Assembly (NCBI GenBank): GCA_013076295.1
Contig: RQOL01000531.1
Location: forward strand, 3,348,001 to 3,412,000
Direction: 5' to 3'
Length of the DNA: 64,000 nt
Source of the DNA: Sanderia malayensis
Lineage: Eukaryota; Cnidaria; Scyphozoa; Semaeostomeae; Pelagiidae
The notes below the pieces were generated by a model that was not told the DNA's origin, ran no database searches, and saw nothing but the letters and a program-made list of their open reading frames with translations. Shown piece by piece: positions 11,601 to 28,800 of the stretch; within the stretch, counting starts at the first letter, position 1; each line of letters begins with the position of its first letter. The position numbers and the translations under genes are program-made.

Positions 11601-14600
11601 TGGAGGAAAGGAAAGGTCAGCAGAACCTATGCACCATTTTTGATTGATTGATTGACCGAATGATTGCTCGAGTGATCGAGTGATTGCTTGAGTGATTGAG
11701 TGATTGCTTGAGCGATTGAGTGATTGCTTCAATGACTTTTTCCTTTTGAAATTTAATACCTCGTTCACACAAGAAGCTAAGTATTTGCCCTGACACAATA
11801 TTAGCTACGTTGTCTATTAGCCAAATGGAATGATAAGCATGTAGATTTTGTTTTTTTATCTATCTACCCCACCTTTATAGATGATATATCGCGTGCCACA
11901 AGTGACTTTATGCAGCAACCCTATGATGAGCCTGAAAGGGAAGAAAGAGCTCCTCCACAGCCGGTGCGACCCGTAAATCCAGATAACGGTCAGTATCTTA
12001 TGCATAAGAAGATGATTTCATCAAGAAGTCTTAAATTTGTTGGATTTATTTAATTAATCAAATAACTTTATTTAATTATTTAAATAAATATTATTATTTA
12101 ATTTAATGATTTACGTTGCATTTCAACAGATGACATGACTCGCATAACAAGAAAGTACATTGATCGAGTCAGCCATCCACCAGATAGCAACAAGCAGCAA
12201 CCGCCTGAAACCAGTTCAGACCAGTTCCGTCGTCCCTCACCGAAACCTGAAGAGACAGTGCCCAAGCGACAGTCTCCAATTGATACCATGGCAACCAAAG
12301 CATACTCAGGTACGTATTGCGTTTTCAAATCATGTCTTATTATATCTGTTATGACGTGTTATGACGGACTCTGTAATTATGCAAGGTCGCAGTGGTAATA
12401 AAGGAGATTGAAAAGGGTAGGGGGGGGGGACGAAGTTGAGTTGAGGAGACTAAGGGCCAATTTATGGACATACGAACATGACCCATTACATCAATCAGGA
12501 ATTTTACCTTCATGGGCAATGTTGCTAAAGTTATTTTCTTTCCTTCTTTAATCTAACTAGTTTTGAATTTAACTTTAATTTATTGAGTTTACTTTTGATT
12601 TGATTTACTAACCTACTAAATATTGTACGTAATATCTACGTGTAGGTTAAGATAGATGGATAAGTAGATATGGATAGTGAATGCTATTCTAGATGGGTCA
12701 GCGCGGATCGCAATCAAGTTCAAGCATCTTTTTGCAGCATCTTAAAGCATCTGTCTGTCTATCATCTATCTATCCATCTATCTCTCCGTCTCTCCATCTA
12801 TCTATTTATCTATCTATCTACTATTTTCTTACAGCCAGACCCTTTGAGACTCCAAAGACAACACCCGCCTCAATTTCACTCAATTTTAAGCCGAAGACAA
12901 CATTAAACACAACAGGCAAATGGAGACCACCTGAGCCAAAGACCGCCCCACCACCGAACAATGAGCCAGTTGAATCCTCGGTTAAGACAACCACAACAAC
13001 AACATCACTATATCGACCATCTAGATCAGCACCGACTAACACAGAACCAGAGAGGACGTCATTCAAGAGACCTGAGCCACCTAAGCCGAAGGTAAAGTCT
13101 GAGATTACTACAAAGTACAGTGTGAAGGCAGTTAGCAAAGAAGAACCCGCCGTTCCAGTTTCAAACGGAGTACAAAAATTTTCATCTATTAGCAGTGATG
13201 AAGGTAGGCTTCGGGCATTTAGTTCCGTCGTGGTAGATCCTGCTTTGGTCTTCCTTAGCTCATGCATTGCTTACTTATTTCTTTATAATCTCAGTATACG
13301 ATGTATTTTAATCTTTCTATGTTGATTGAGATCCCAATACGTTCTCTCTTGATTGTCTATCTTAATGTATGATATTCGCTTTTCGCTAAGTATATTGAGC
13401 TTTGTATTCACCCACCGGTTCTCAAGCGTATAGGATTGAATTCATAGTCATAGTTGCTGTTTTCAGATGCTCCTGCGCGTCCACCGCCTCCGCCGACAAG
13501 AGGATCGAGTCAGAATTGGAAGTCTCGTGTGCCGCCGTCGGCTGATAGTTATAAGAGACCGACCAGTCCACCTTCCAATCAAGAAGCCCCTAAAGTAAGC
13601 TTTATGTAACTATATGTTTGCAACACAGCTCTACTTCGTATTATCTGTGACTCTAAACGTCGTTCTACGGTATAACGAGCATGGCTTGTTGTTTTTGCAG
13701 GCGCAGACTTCGCCCAATGCTGATATGGATGTGCGATCTGCTAATAGACCCATTTCATATTTGGAATCAGCAGCCAAAAGAAACGGTATGTTTTTGGTTT
13801 GATTAATGCTATGCGCAGATGAATGATTGTTCCTTGTCATTGCGTTTCTTTTATTGCTATGTGACTTTGATGATTTTATTACAGGCACCACTTATCAGAC
13901 AGAAACGAAAAGAACAACTGTAAACATTCATGCTAAATATGATGCAGATGATAATAACCTTGTAAGTTCTCTTAATGTTATCGAAATTATCAAATGATTG
14001 ACAATTGCCAAAGTATATCTGCTATAGGAGTGACCATTCACCATGGGAATGACCATTTGTCACAGGATTGAGCATATTTTTAACACTCAAGACATCGTTT
14101 GATGTTCTGTTCTTACGCTGGTGTTTCTTTTCAGACAAATGTCACAGTGAAGAGTGTTTCCCAATCATCAGATGATGCTGTAAGTCTTCAGGATTAGTCA
14201 TCAATATCTTCTTTATCAAAAACAGGATAAGTATAATTATACAACATCCCTTTCAGAACATTTGCTGTTGACAGGCTTTTGTTGTTGCCACGTTGTTTAC
14301 CTCTTATAATGCCAGAAATGTTCCAATTCTTTCTCTTATGATAAGTGCCTTGACGAAGAACTTGTGGATGGTATCTCTTAGTGTTTGCTGCTTGTTGTAT
14401 CAATATTTGAAAGAGACTAATTGCTTTTCTTAGCCAATGCCAAATGCTTTGTTCAGACGAACACCAGCCGGCGCCAACAGAGATGCAACGAGAGGTATTG
14501 CAAGTTTACCAAGTCCTACGCCCCAACTGATATCAACACGTATCTCTTATTTGTTTCTAATATCGTTTGTGTATTTGGTTTTTCAGAGAATAGAAAATCA

Positions 14601-15678
14601 ATGCCTTTAATGCAAGATGCTGTGGATAATAAGGTATAGATTTCATACAGCGAATTTCCAACCTATGTCTATGAGCTTTATAATCTTCATGTAATGGAAA
14701 ATAGTAGCATTGGCCACATAGCTCTCAATTTGTTGGTTGTCTTTTTTGAATGTTCTTCACTGGACAGATCATCTATTGCGCATTGACAATTTACTGTTGT
14801 GTTTATCGATTTTGTTGTTGTCATTGTTTTTATTTCTCTTATTGTCAAAATTAAAAATAAGAGCAATAATCATTAATTATTGTTCTTCTTTCAATAGCCC
14901 GTCATGATGAGAGCAAATGGACCAGAAAGAACGGAATCAAAAGGTAAATAGATATGTCTTTTTACTTGTTTTTAGCTTTCCTTTATCTTTTTCTTTTCTT
15001 CCTTCATCTGTTTTTCTTTTAAATTTCTGGAATTTAATTTCTGGAATCAATTTATTTAGCAATGAATAGAAGATCACTTCCTTCCATGGATAAGTTATTG
15101 GACGAGCAAGCTCGCAGCTCTTATCCTGTAAGTCATTCAAAACATCATTTATTCTTTATCTTCTACATTTATTCTTTTTCCAACCCTAACCTTACTTTCC
15201 GTGCTATTTTCTTGCAATTTTGGTATTAAATTACCCAGAAGTAAGATGTTTACCCGAATTCTATTTGCATTCCAGGTTTATCCTTACAGCGTGCTAAGAA
15301 GCACCAATTATAAGATGCCAAAGGAGGTCGACAGATCTCGCCTCGAGGTATGAAAATAGCTGCATTGTTAAATGCTTTGCTTTCAGTACTCGCTCCCCAC
15401 TTTTCAATCTTTATGAGCACGCAATTAGTCACCCAACTGATTTAATGGCGAATAAAGTATAAGCCTTTGCGACATAAATACGAACAATGATAATTACGAA
15501 ATAAAGTACAACTATTAGAATGTATACACAATTCAATGCATTTATAAAACTTTAATTTTCGAAGGCCTACCTTGCCGATGATGAGTTCCAGCAGATCTTC
15601 CATATGGATAAAGATGGCTTCTACAACATGCCGGCTTGGAAGCAACGAGATATGAAGAAGAAAGTTTCATTGTTTTGA
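8659..15678 (+). CDS. Actin-binding LIM protein (ABLIM/UNC-115 type): 4 LIM domains plus villin headpiece
   Basis: 21 coding exons: 8659-8755, 9267-9450, 10015-10127, 10504-10630, 10996-11089, 11184-11271, 11380-11420, 11501-11615, 11881-11988, 12130-12309, 12835-13203, 13467-13594, 13701-13785, 13885-13961, 14135-14179, 14434-14494, 14587-14633, 14898-14943, 15060-15127, 15276-15347, 15565-15678. All phases agree, giving 752 aa. The family links F-actin to signalling scaffolds. LIM1 begins FCGKCNKICVGEVLF, LIM2 CRGCGKLVEGEVV, LIM3 CAGCGSEIKSGQALL and LIM4 CAGCSGYITGKVLQ; the zinc-binding Cys/His are present. A long Pro/Ser/Thr-rich linker follows (exons 8-18). The C-terminal villin headpiece runs from VYPYSVLRSTNYKMPKEVDR to MKKKVSLF-stop and keeps the actin-binding KKK. 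The start is the first Met after an acceptor at 8634. Paralogue number cannot be told, so no symbol is given. Confidence 0.95.
9020..9130. repeat. Dispersed AT-rich repeat, copy 1
   Basis: The segment around AGCAGGTTCCAATGTCATCA...GACTGAGA...GTTTATCTGA...TCAATTGATAA recurs at about 21720-21850 (there AGCCAGGTTCAAGCGTCATCA). Both copies lie in introns. Probably a non-autonomous transposon family; ends not resolved. Confidence 0.6.
10215..10424. repeat. Tigger/pogo-like MITE in an ABLIM intron
   Basis: The left end TACGGTCAAATCTG and the right end CAGAGTTGACTGTA are inverted repeats, flanked by TA. The interior has repeated TAATTCGAAC boxes in both orientations, as in pogo/Tigger-derived MITEs. 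About 210 bp, non-coding. Confidence 0.7.
10775..10935. repeat. Minisatellite of about 28 bp in an ABLIM intron
   Basis: About five degenerate tandem units containing CAGATCTTTAGATTACCACA, between the LIM3 and LIM4 exons. Confidence 0.8.
11642..11745. repeat. Tandem repeat of GATTGAGTGATTGCTTGAGT type
   Basis: TGATTGA/GTGATTGCTTGA units repeat for about 100 bp in the intron after ABLIM coding exon 8. Confidence 0.8.
12756..12825. repeat. TCTA-type microsatellite
   Basis: Imperfect (TCTATCTATC/CATC) tract at the 3' end of an ABLIM intron, just before the 369-bp exon. It resembles an expanded pyrimidine tract. Confidence 0.8.
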
Positions 15679-16749
15679 TTTGACGAAGAAAAAGAAAAAG
15701 GTGCAGATGAACAATGATATTTACTAATCACCCTTTTTTATCTTATCGGTATTAGAAAGCATCGTAAATACACATTAGAATTATGCTGTTGGTTTGTCAT
15801 TATATATGTAGAAATTTTACTGAAATGCCTTTTTAATGCCTTTGACTTCAATCAATTTTTGAATGCACGCCAATATTTGTCTGAATCGTATCAGCTAATA
15901 TCTGTGATTCTCAGAGATACTGGTAGTTGAGTGTGGAGCTTCTCCAAGTCAGTTGCTTTTGATGATGGGCCTTATTAATTGTATCCTGGTCCTCAATGCT
16001 CTTCTTAAAAGCGCCTCTTTTTTCTTCCCCCCCCCCACCTTTGTTCTTCATTTCTCAATTTACTGTTATTAATAATTGCACATGATTGTAACTCGCCCAA
16101 TAATGAAAGATAGTTGAGTACTTGTTAAATGTGCTGTTATTGAATTACACACCTCAGACCAAACCTTTTTTTATAATTGTCACATTTTAGTTTTTACTGA
16201 TTTGTTTACTCAATCTTTGCAATAGACTTTAGCTGCTAATTTGAGAAGCCTCGTTCGTTTCATTTAAAAGTAAGATTCACAAGTAAACCGTAGATTTAAT
16301 ATTAATTAGATGCTGATAACAATTCAGTTTATTTAATTCTTTCTCTAAATTTATTTCAAGTATTGATTTTACATTTTTAAGATTACCTTTTCAGATTTAC
16401 TGTTTAGTGTTACTTTCAATGTCAATGTTTTTTTTATTCGTTTTTCAACTATTAGAATGTAATGATAAGAAAGTAATGTCATTTCAACAGTTTAGCTTGG
16501 TATCTCAAAAAAATCTTTGCACCTTAATTACTTGAGGACAAATACTTCACGAAGACGAATGAAAACTGAAAAGGTGGGCGGTATCATTTTGAAAAGTCTC
16601 GTTATCAAAACGCGTCTTTTGTCACACGTGTCACTGAGACTTGTATGCGCACGCATGAAATTGAAAGGCGAACTTCATTTGCATTTTGTCTTTGTGTTTC
16701 CTAATGAATTTTGGTAGGCCGAAGTAATTTATTAAAAATAGCTACTAAA
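15679..16749. other. Intergenic interval between ABLIM and TMED genes
   Basis: Holds the ABLIM 3' UTR and the TMED promoter region. A C-homopolymer lies at about 16027-16037. No coding signal or RNA gene recognised. Confidence 0.5.
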
Positions 16750-18364
16750 ATGAAGATATATATTCTTGTATTAGCAATCTACATTTCAAAATGTTCTGCT
16801 TTATATTTCCATATGGGAGAGACAGAGAAGAAGTGTTTCTTGGAAGAGATTCCAGATGAAACTATGGTCACAGGTATAAACGAGAATTTAGGCCTATCTT
16901 ACGTCATTGTTTATCTCGATAATTTACAAACATTGTTTATGCTTTACATGAAAGGAATTAGAACAGCTCTATGGATATATTCAAGTATATTTTAAGATTC
17001 ATCTTAATTGATAAAAATCTTATTTTTTTCTTACTAAAAATCTTACTTAACTAACGTTCCCCTCCAGCGATAATAATAGAAAGTATTATTTTGGTAAGAT
17101 TATGTTTTGTAGCTCAGTTATATTATAAGTTTCTTTTTTATTTCAGGTAAATATAAGACACAGCTGTTTGATGAAACCTCGAATGATTTCATGCCTGCCA
17201 GCCCTGGTATTGGAATGCATGTGGAAGTAACAGATCCAGACAAGAAGATATTACTTTCAAAATATTATGCATCTGAGGGAAGATTCACGTTCACTTCACA
17301 CACACCTGGAGAGCACATCATCTGTCTTCACTCGAACTCAACCAGATGGAGTTTGTTTGCTGGTGGAAAGCTCGTGAGTTCTCAACTTTCTCTTTCTCAA
17401 GAATATTCGCCTCCAAAGCTCGTCATGAACCAATCGCATTTGAATGACACGATGTTGAATTTTGTTGTTTGATTTTTTAGAGAGTCCATTTACAGCTTCT
17501 GGTTGGTGAACACGCAAACGATTACCCACAAATTGCTGCAAAAGACAAACTGACTGAGCTGCAACTGCGAATGAGGCAGCTCTTAGATCAACTTGATCAA
17601 ATCACTAAGGAGCAAGCATACCAACGGGTATGTAATTTAATCCAAGCTATAAGTAACTGTTAATAAACTTAACTCCAAGCTATAAAGAACTGTTAATAAA
17701 CTTAAATAATAATCAATGCTCTGTTAGTCAGCATCATCATGATTATACTCATTGTAACTTTCTTCTTGAGGCAATACAATCCTGCAAAGGCTCTATTAAG
17801 CCCCCTCTCTAATTACCCCCCTCTTTAGTAAGCCCCTTTCTTTAATAAGCCCCTTCTCTAATTAGCCCCCTCTCTAATAGGCCCCCTCTTTATTAAGTCC
17901 CCCTCTCTAATAAGCCCCCTTCTTATGAAGCCTCCCTCTCTGATAAGCCCCCCTCTCTAATGAATGATAATGAAATTGTGGTTGATTTAACCATTAATGC
18001 TCAAACGTTATTTGCAGCTATTTTACACAAACATTTTTCTGAAGTTTATTTAAGAATTTTGTTAACCCTTGTCTCTGATAAGCCCCTCTATCTGAAAGGA
18101 CCCAGAAATTAGGCCATTATAGCCATCCCTTTTAAGTAAAGAATCATGAACGGCATCATCAGTGTTTTAAATTGTTTTCATTATGATTGAGTTGTTTTCT
18201 GATTTTGTTTACAGTACAGAGAGGAGCGTTTCAGGCAGACAAGTGAAAGCACCAATCAACGAGTGTTGTGGTGGGCAATTGCTCAAACCGTTGTTCTTCT
18301 TGTCACAGGATTTTGGCAAATGCGCCATCTTAAAGGATTTTTTGAGGCTAAGAAGCTTGTTTAA
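16750..18364 (+). CDS. TMED9: p24-family cargo receptor TMED9/TMED4-like
   Basis: Four exons (16750-16873, 17147-17373, 17481-17627, 18215-18364) encode 215 aa, the usual p24 length. p24 proteins cycle between ER and Golgi in COPI/COPII vesicles and help select cargo such as GPI-anchored proteins. Seen: signal peptide [17 protein letters not shown] followed by [20 protein letters not shown], the start of the GOLD domain. The GOLD second Cys is in [21 protein letters not shown] coiled coil ([20 protein letters not shown]) precedes the membrane segment [20 protein letters not shown]. The tail FFEAKKLV is the p24-alpha type dilysine tail. It could equally be called TMED4; the two vertebrate genes are paralogues of one ancestral gene. 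AATAAA signals lie at about 18446 and 18603. Confidence 0.95.
17785..18110. repeat. Degenerate AAGCCCCCTCTCTAAT repeats in TMED intron 3
   Basis: Many units of (T)AAGCCCC(C)TCTCTAAT, interrupted near the middle. The 'AAGCCCCC' word is shared with the TACCGTAAATCC MITE family elsewhere in the window (38910, 52692, 54882), so this may be a decayed, tandemly expanded relative. Confidence 0.6.
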
Positions 18365-18881
18365 TGAATGCACAAGCTTAGGGCAAAGAATTTTTAAAGA
18401 CATATGTAAGACTGAGTTAATATCTTGTTCAGAGTACAAGGAGTAAATAAAATCAAAATTCTGTGTCTTTCTTTTGTAAATTTAACAATATTCTTAGAAA
18501 TCTACACAAATATAAGTAAGCCATTGTTATCAAATTACGATGAGAGGAAAGCAATGCCATTATTTCTTTTAAACCTGTTTTAGTTTTCGCTTTGTACTAG
18601 ATCAATAAACTAGTTTTGTTTCAATCTTCTGTCCTCATGATACGATTGAGCCTTTGATAAATTGAATACAATTTATTAAAATTTCTCAAAACATCAACTT
18701 TTTATTGCGTTATCCTGATAAATTTTAATTTTTTTAAGCTCCTGCGCACTTTCCTTGGAGTTTGCTGCTACAAAGCGTCCAGCAATTCAATTCATTACAG
18801 ATTTCAGGGCATAAGATATCTATCTCGTAGCCTAGCCTGCCTTTTGCTTTTTTGTACAATTTAGTTAGGTAGTTTGCAATT

Positions 18882-19910
18882 ATGTCCTCAAAGCAAACTG
18901 TTTACAAGAATTCCGAAGTGATAAATAGAGTTTATGAAAGAGCATCCTCCAGTCTATCAGAAGCAGCAAAGCTAACACAAAGTATTGTCAAAAATTCTAA
19001 AACAAAAGACGTGAGTATAAATTCAGTATAGTTTTCTCCAAACAATTTCTTAACTTTTTATAGGTAAATAAGAAAAACTATATACATAACTATATTATAG
19101 GTAAATAGATAAACCTTTCCCTTTTATAATACTGATAAATTTTTTGCATTTTACAGATTATTCACCAAAGTACAAAACATTTCGTCAGCTTGGATAATTC
19201 ATTGACAAATATCGACCAGGTAATAAAACTCCCTTCTAGTAACAGTTTTATGTTTCTGTACCTAAAAGCTTTAAGCCCTGTGAGTTAATAACAGAGGTTA
19301 ATAACAAAATTTTCCTTTGCAGAATCTTAATAATATTGGCAAAAGTGTTGAAAGAATGAATTCACAGTAAGTTTTTTTAATGTCTCTAATAGCTAAGGCC
19401 ATGTTGTCAGCATATGCTGGACCTGAAATGATTTGAACTCAAATTGAGTAGCCACTCTCTATCGGGACAATATTTGGTTTTCAAAATATTTTGGAAAGTA
19501 AATGTTTTAGATGTTTGGCATGGCAGTCAATATAGTGGATTTAACTGCATTTTTAATTTCTATTCAAAAAGTTGCTTATCGAATTGTTAATCATTACGAA
19601 TGCTTCTGATGTTACTAACTGAGTTTTATATTTCTTCTTTTTCATAGGTCAAATGAAGCTCTTGCAATGTAAGTATAATTTCTACCTCTTTATGCTGCTA
19701 TATTATGTTTTATTTCAATGTTAATATGTATTATCTTTCTATTAAATTATATTTAAATTTAATATTATGGTGAATAGAGTTCTTATTTTGCAGCTTCTAT
19801 AAATCTGAGCAACCTTTGCTTACATTTTCAATTTTAACAATTTTCATTTTCAACTTGATTTCAGATTGCAACATATTGAAGTAATGAATGCCAAACTTAA
19901 TAAGCATTAA
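18882..19910 (+). CDS. Small coiled-coil protein, BORCS7-like (BORC complex subunit)
   Basis: Five exons (18882-19010, 19157-19219, 19323-19366, 19648-19668, 19865-19910) join in frame to 100 aa; human BORCS7 is about 106 aa. The sequence is helical throughout with heptad-like hydrophobics. The middle, LTQSIVKNSKTKDIIHQSTK, aligns by eye with human BORCS7 LTKQVLKGSRSSELLGQAAR, and the following LDNSLTNIDQ region fits its SEDSL region. BORC recruits ARL8 to lysosomes for kinesin-driven movement. The call is made from memory over a short protein, so other small coiled-coil families (BLOC-1/BORC relatives) remain possible. It converges on STK32, with 640 bp between stop codons. Confidence 0.6.
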
Positions 19911-20550
19911 TAAACGTTGATCTTTCGATGCAAAATGAGATACAAAAAGCCATGGGTGTTCAGTAAGTATAAAGCTATCAATATCAGTTCAATTGATAGA
20001 AACTGAAAATTCTCCCAACAACTGCATTTAATATATATGCCTCATTTGACTTTGACAAATTGTTACGTAGCCCGATAAAACTATGATTTGTGTTTAATAG
20101 GATGTGTAATAATAATTATATGAATGATAAACAGCTACCTCAATATAACAAGCTCTGTAAGGAAATAACAAATAATTGTTTATTTCGCAAGTTTGCTAAA
20201 TAAACCAGAAAGAAAACAAATTGAAATAATAAATTTAAAATAGAGACAACAGCCAGAATATTTACAACTTTGTTTCGTGTTTTAATCTGAATTTGTCTTG
20301 CATATATTTCATTGGATATGTCTATTAAATACATAGTCACCATTTTTGGTTGCCATCTTTATTTTCAAGTTTACTAAGCTAAGAGTAAAGTAATTCAATA
20401 GATGAAACACTAAAGTTGTTATACACAGGGAGGTTTGTCATATGGAGTAATCCCCCTCTTGGCTGGTTAATAATAGTCGATGACTTCATCAACTATAATC
20501 AATTATATTTTTGTACAATCGGAAGTAAATAAATTAATAGTTTAATAATG
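19911..20550. other. 3' UTRs of convergent genes
   Basis: AT-rich interval between the BORCS7-like stop and the STK32 stop. Only short spurious ORFs. Confidence 0.5.
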
Positions 20551-25347
<4,797 letters not shown>

Positions 25348-25881
25348 GACATTTTCAAACAACGAACAATTATCCTTGTTATTATCCTTGTTATTTGGTT
25401 AATAACGCCAGGCTTCAATCATCACCAAATGCCTGGATATGTTGTTATTCGACAATAACAGAAATTCGTATAATGTGTCTTCTGGTTTTATTTTGCTCTT
25501 TCCTGTTATGTTTTTGTTGTATTTGTGCTGTCCCTACCACATGAAATTATCAATTATTGTCTGTGAACAATGTCGAGATAGCAAGCAGCAACCACCTTTT
25601 TGGAAACGAATAATAAATCCGTCATGGTATCGTATGCAACTAACGTGAATTTAATATATAATAATAATTTTGTCGATTTAAAAAATTGTCATCATTTGTC
25701 GAGTCTCGAGAGAAGCGATCAATCTTCCAAATGTGATCACCGACAAACGAGGCTAGCCTCGTTATGGCATTACGGCGCGCCAAAAAGAAATCCCTGGCTT
25801 TAGGCCTCTTGAGCAATAATATTATTCTTTGCGAGCTTTTGTCTATTAGCATTATATTTGTTTGAAAAGTGTAAGGAAAAC
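25348..25881. promoter_or_regulatory. Bidirectional STK32/FANCI promoter interval
   Basis: The two start codons face away from each other with 534 bp between them, so both promoters must lie here unless one gene has a distant 5' exon. Contains the E2F-like box at 25774-25785 close to FANCI, and a CTCGAG palindrome with nearby GAGGCTAGCCTC. No TATA box is assigned. Confidence 0.6.
25774..25785 (+). promoter_or_regulatory. E2F-like site upstream of FANCI
   Basis: GGCGCGCCAAAA, which on the other strand contains TTTTGGCGCGCC, is an exact match to the E2F consensus (TTTSSCGC). It lies 97 bp before the FANCI ATG in otherwise AT-rich DNA. Replication-linked repair genes are commonly E2F targets; function here is inferred. 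Confidence 0.55.
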
Positions 25882-28800
25882 ATGGAGAAAAAATTGCTAG
25901 AGTTGTGTAAAGATGGCGATATAAAAGCAGTAGCGAAGTTAGTAGAAAATATTCAACTAGCTGAGGTAAGCTTTGTTTTGTTTGGCTTTTGTATAGGATT
26001 TTATGAAATTCTTGTTTTAATTCAGTAGCTTTCGCATATTTGCAAAGCATTGTTGTCGCGTAAAAATTGTTAAGAAAATTCAGAATTAAGACAAGATGCC
26101 TTACATCAAAGAAATACAACCACTCAGGGGCGTCCTGGGACCTCAGCTTTTTAGGGGGGCCCAATACGAAAAATTGGACAAAGTTGGAAACAATGGATTT
26201 CAGACTGAAAGTTTCCCGAAAAAGTCAGTGAAACTAAAATTTCCAATGCGATAAATCTGATGATTTTGCTTTGATAAGGGTACGTTTGCGCAAAATTAAC
26301 ACTTAACAAAACAAGTTAACAAAAAACAATAGAATAATATAAGAATAAAATTTTTTCCCATTCCCATCCCATTCTGTGTGATGCGTGGTAGCACCTTTAC
26401 TCACGTGTACTATTGCGAAATGCAAGGAAAAGGAGAACAGGAAGGAAGTGGGCTGAGGAATGGATTTTTATCATTTGTTATCATTTTGCAATCGAAGGAA
26501 ATGCGAAGACCATAACATTATGTTAATCGATCTAAGAAATTCGTTGCCTTGGTGATGGAAGACATTATACTATGACGTAATTCAACGGACCACGGTCGCT
26601 ACACGGGTAGGGAGGTATCTTTACTGGGTTCAGTAATCATACATGAAGTAGGTACTGAAAAATTCAAATTTTGAAATAGACTGAAAAATGACTCACAAGG
26701 AGTCGAATTATACTAAATAGGTCCTACTGATCACGTTGAGACAATTTTCAGCTTTCTAGGAGCAATGGTTCAAAAATCCAGATTTCCCGCGGATAGCTAT
26801 TTAAACTTTCTATCATAAATGAAGTAGGTAGCTACTGCAAAATTCAAATTTTGAAATAGACTGAAAAATGACTCACAAGGAGTCGAATTATACTAAATAG
26901 GTCCTACTGATCACGTTGAGACAATTTTCAGCTTTCTAGGAGCAATGGTTCAAAAATCCAGATTTCCCGCGGATAGCTATTTAAACTTTTTATCATAGCT
27001 AAATGAAGTAGGTACTGAAAAAATCAAATTTTGAAATAGACTGAAAAATGACTCACAAGGAGTCGAATTATACTAAATAGGTCCTACTGATCACGTTGAG
27101 ACAATTTTCAGCTTTCTAGGAGCAATGGTTCAAAAATCCAGATTTCCCGCGGATAGCTATTTAAACTTTCTATCATACATGAAGTAGGTACTGACAAAAT
27201 CAAATTTGAAATAGAGTGGAAAATGACTCACAAGGAGTCGAATTATACTAAATAGGTCCTACTGATCACGTTGAGACAATTTTCAGCTCTCTAGGAGCAA
27301 TGGTTCAAAGTCCAGATTTCCCGCGGATAGCTATTTAAACTTTTTATCATAAATGTCTAAATGAAGTGGGTACTGAAAAAATCAAATTTGAAATAGACTG
27401 AAAAATGACTCACAAGGAGTCGAATTATACTAAATAGGACCTACTCATCACGTTGAGACAATTCCCAGCTCTCTAGGAGTAATTGTTCGTGGACCCAGAT
27501 TTCCCGCGGATAGCTATTTAAACTTTCTATCATACATGAAGTAGGTACTGCAAAATTCAAATTTTGAAATAGAGTGGAAAATGACTCACAAGGAGTCGAA
27601 TTATACTAAATAGGTCCTACTGATCACGTTGAGACAATTTTCAGCTTTCTAGGAGCAATGGTTCAAAATCCAGATTTCCCGCGGATAGCTATTTAAACTT
27701 TCTATCATAAATGAAGTAGGTACTGCAAAATTCAAATTTTGAAATAGAGTGGAAAATGACTCACAAGGAGTCGAATTATACTAAATAGGACCTACTCATC
27801 ACGTTGAGACAATTCCCAGCTCTCTAGGAGTAATTGTTCGTGGACCCAGATTTCCCGCGGATAGCTATTTAAACTTTCTATCATACATGAAGTAGGTACT
27901 GCAAAATTCAAATTTTGAAATAGAGTGGAAAATGACTCACAAGGAGTCGAATTATACTAAATAGGTCCTACTGATCACGTTGAGACAATTTTCAGCTTTC
28001 TAGGAGCAATGGTTCAAAATCCAGATTTCCCGCGGATAGCTATTTAAACTTTCTATTATACGTGAAGTAGGTACTGAAAAAATCATATTTTGAAATAGAC
28101 TGAAAAATGACTCACAAGGAGTCGAATTATACTAAATAGGTCCTACTGATCACGTTGAGACAATTTTCAGCTTTCTAGGAGCAATGGTTCAAAATCCAGA
28201 TTTCCCGCGGATACCTATTTAAACTTTCTATCATAAATGAAGTAGGTACTGCAAAATTCAAATTTTGAAATAGAGTGGAAAATGACTCACAAGGAGTCGA
28301 ATTATACTAAATAGGTCCTACTGATCACGTTGAGACAATTTTCAGCTTTCTAGGAGCAATGGTTCAAAATCCAGATTTCCCGCGGATAGCTATTTAAACT
28401 TTCTATCATAAATGAAGTAGGTACTGAAAAAATCAAATTTTGAAATAGACTGAAAAATGACTCACAAGGAGTCGAATTATACTAAATAGGTCCTACTGAT
28501 CACGTTGAGACAATTTTCAGCTTTCTAGGAGCAATGGTTCAAAATCCAGATTTCCCGCGGATAGCTATTTAAACTTTCTATTATACGTGAAGTAGGTACT
28601 GAAAAAATCATATTTTGAAATAGACTGAAAAATGACTCACAAGGAGTCGAATTATACTAAATAGGTCCTACTGATCACGTTGAGACAATTTTCAGCTTTC
28701 TAGGAGCAATGGTTCAAAATCCAGATTTCCCGCGGATAGCTATTTAAACTTTCTATTATACGTGAAGTAGGTACTGAAAAATCATATTTTGAAATAGACT

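Noticed and set aside
12821..13267. 148-aa minus-strand ORF
   Set aside because: Antisense of the 369-bp ABLIM exon; no splice or family support.
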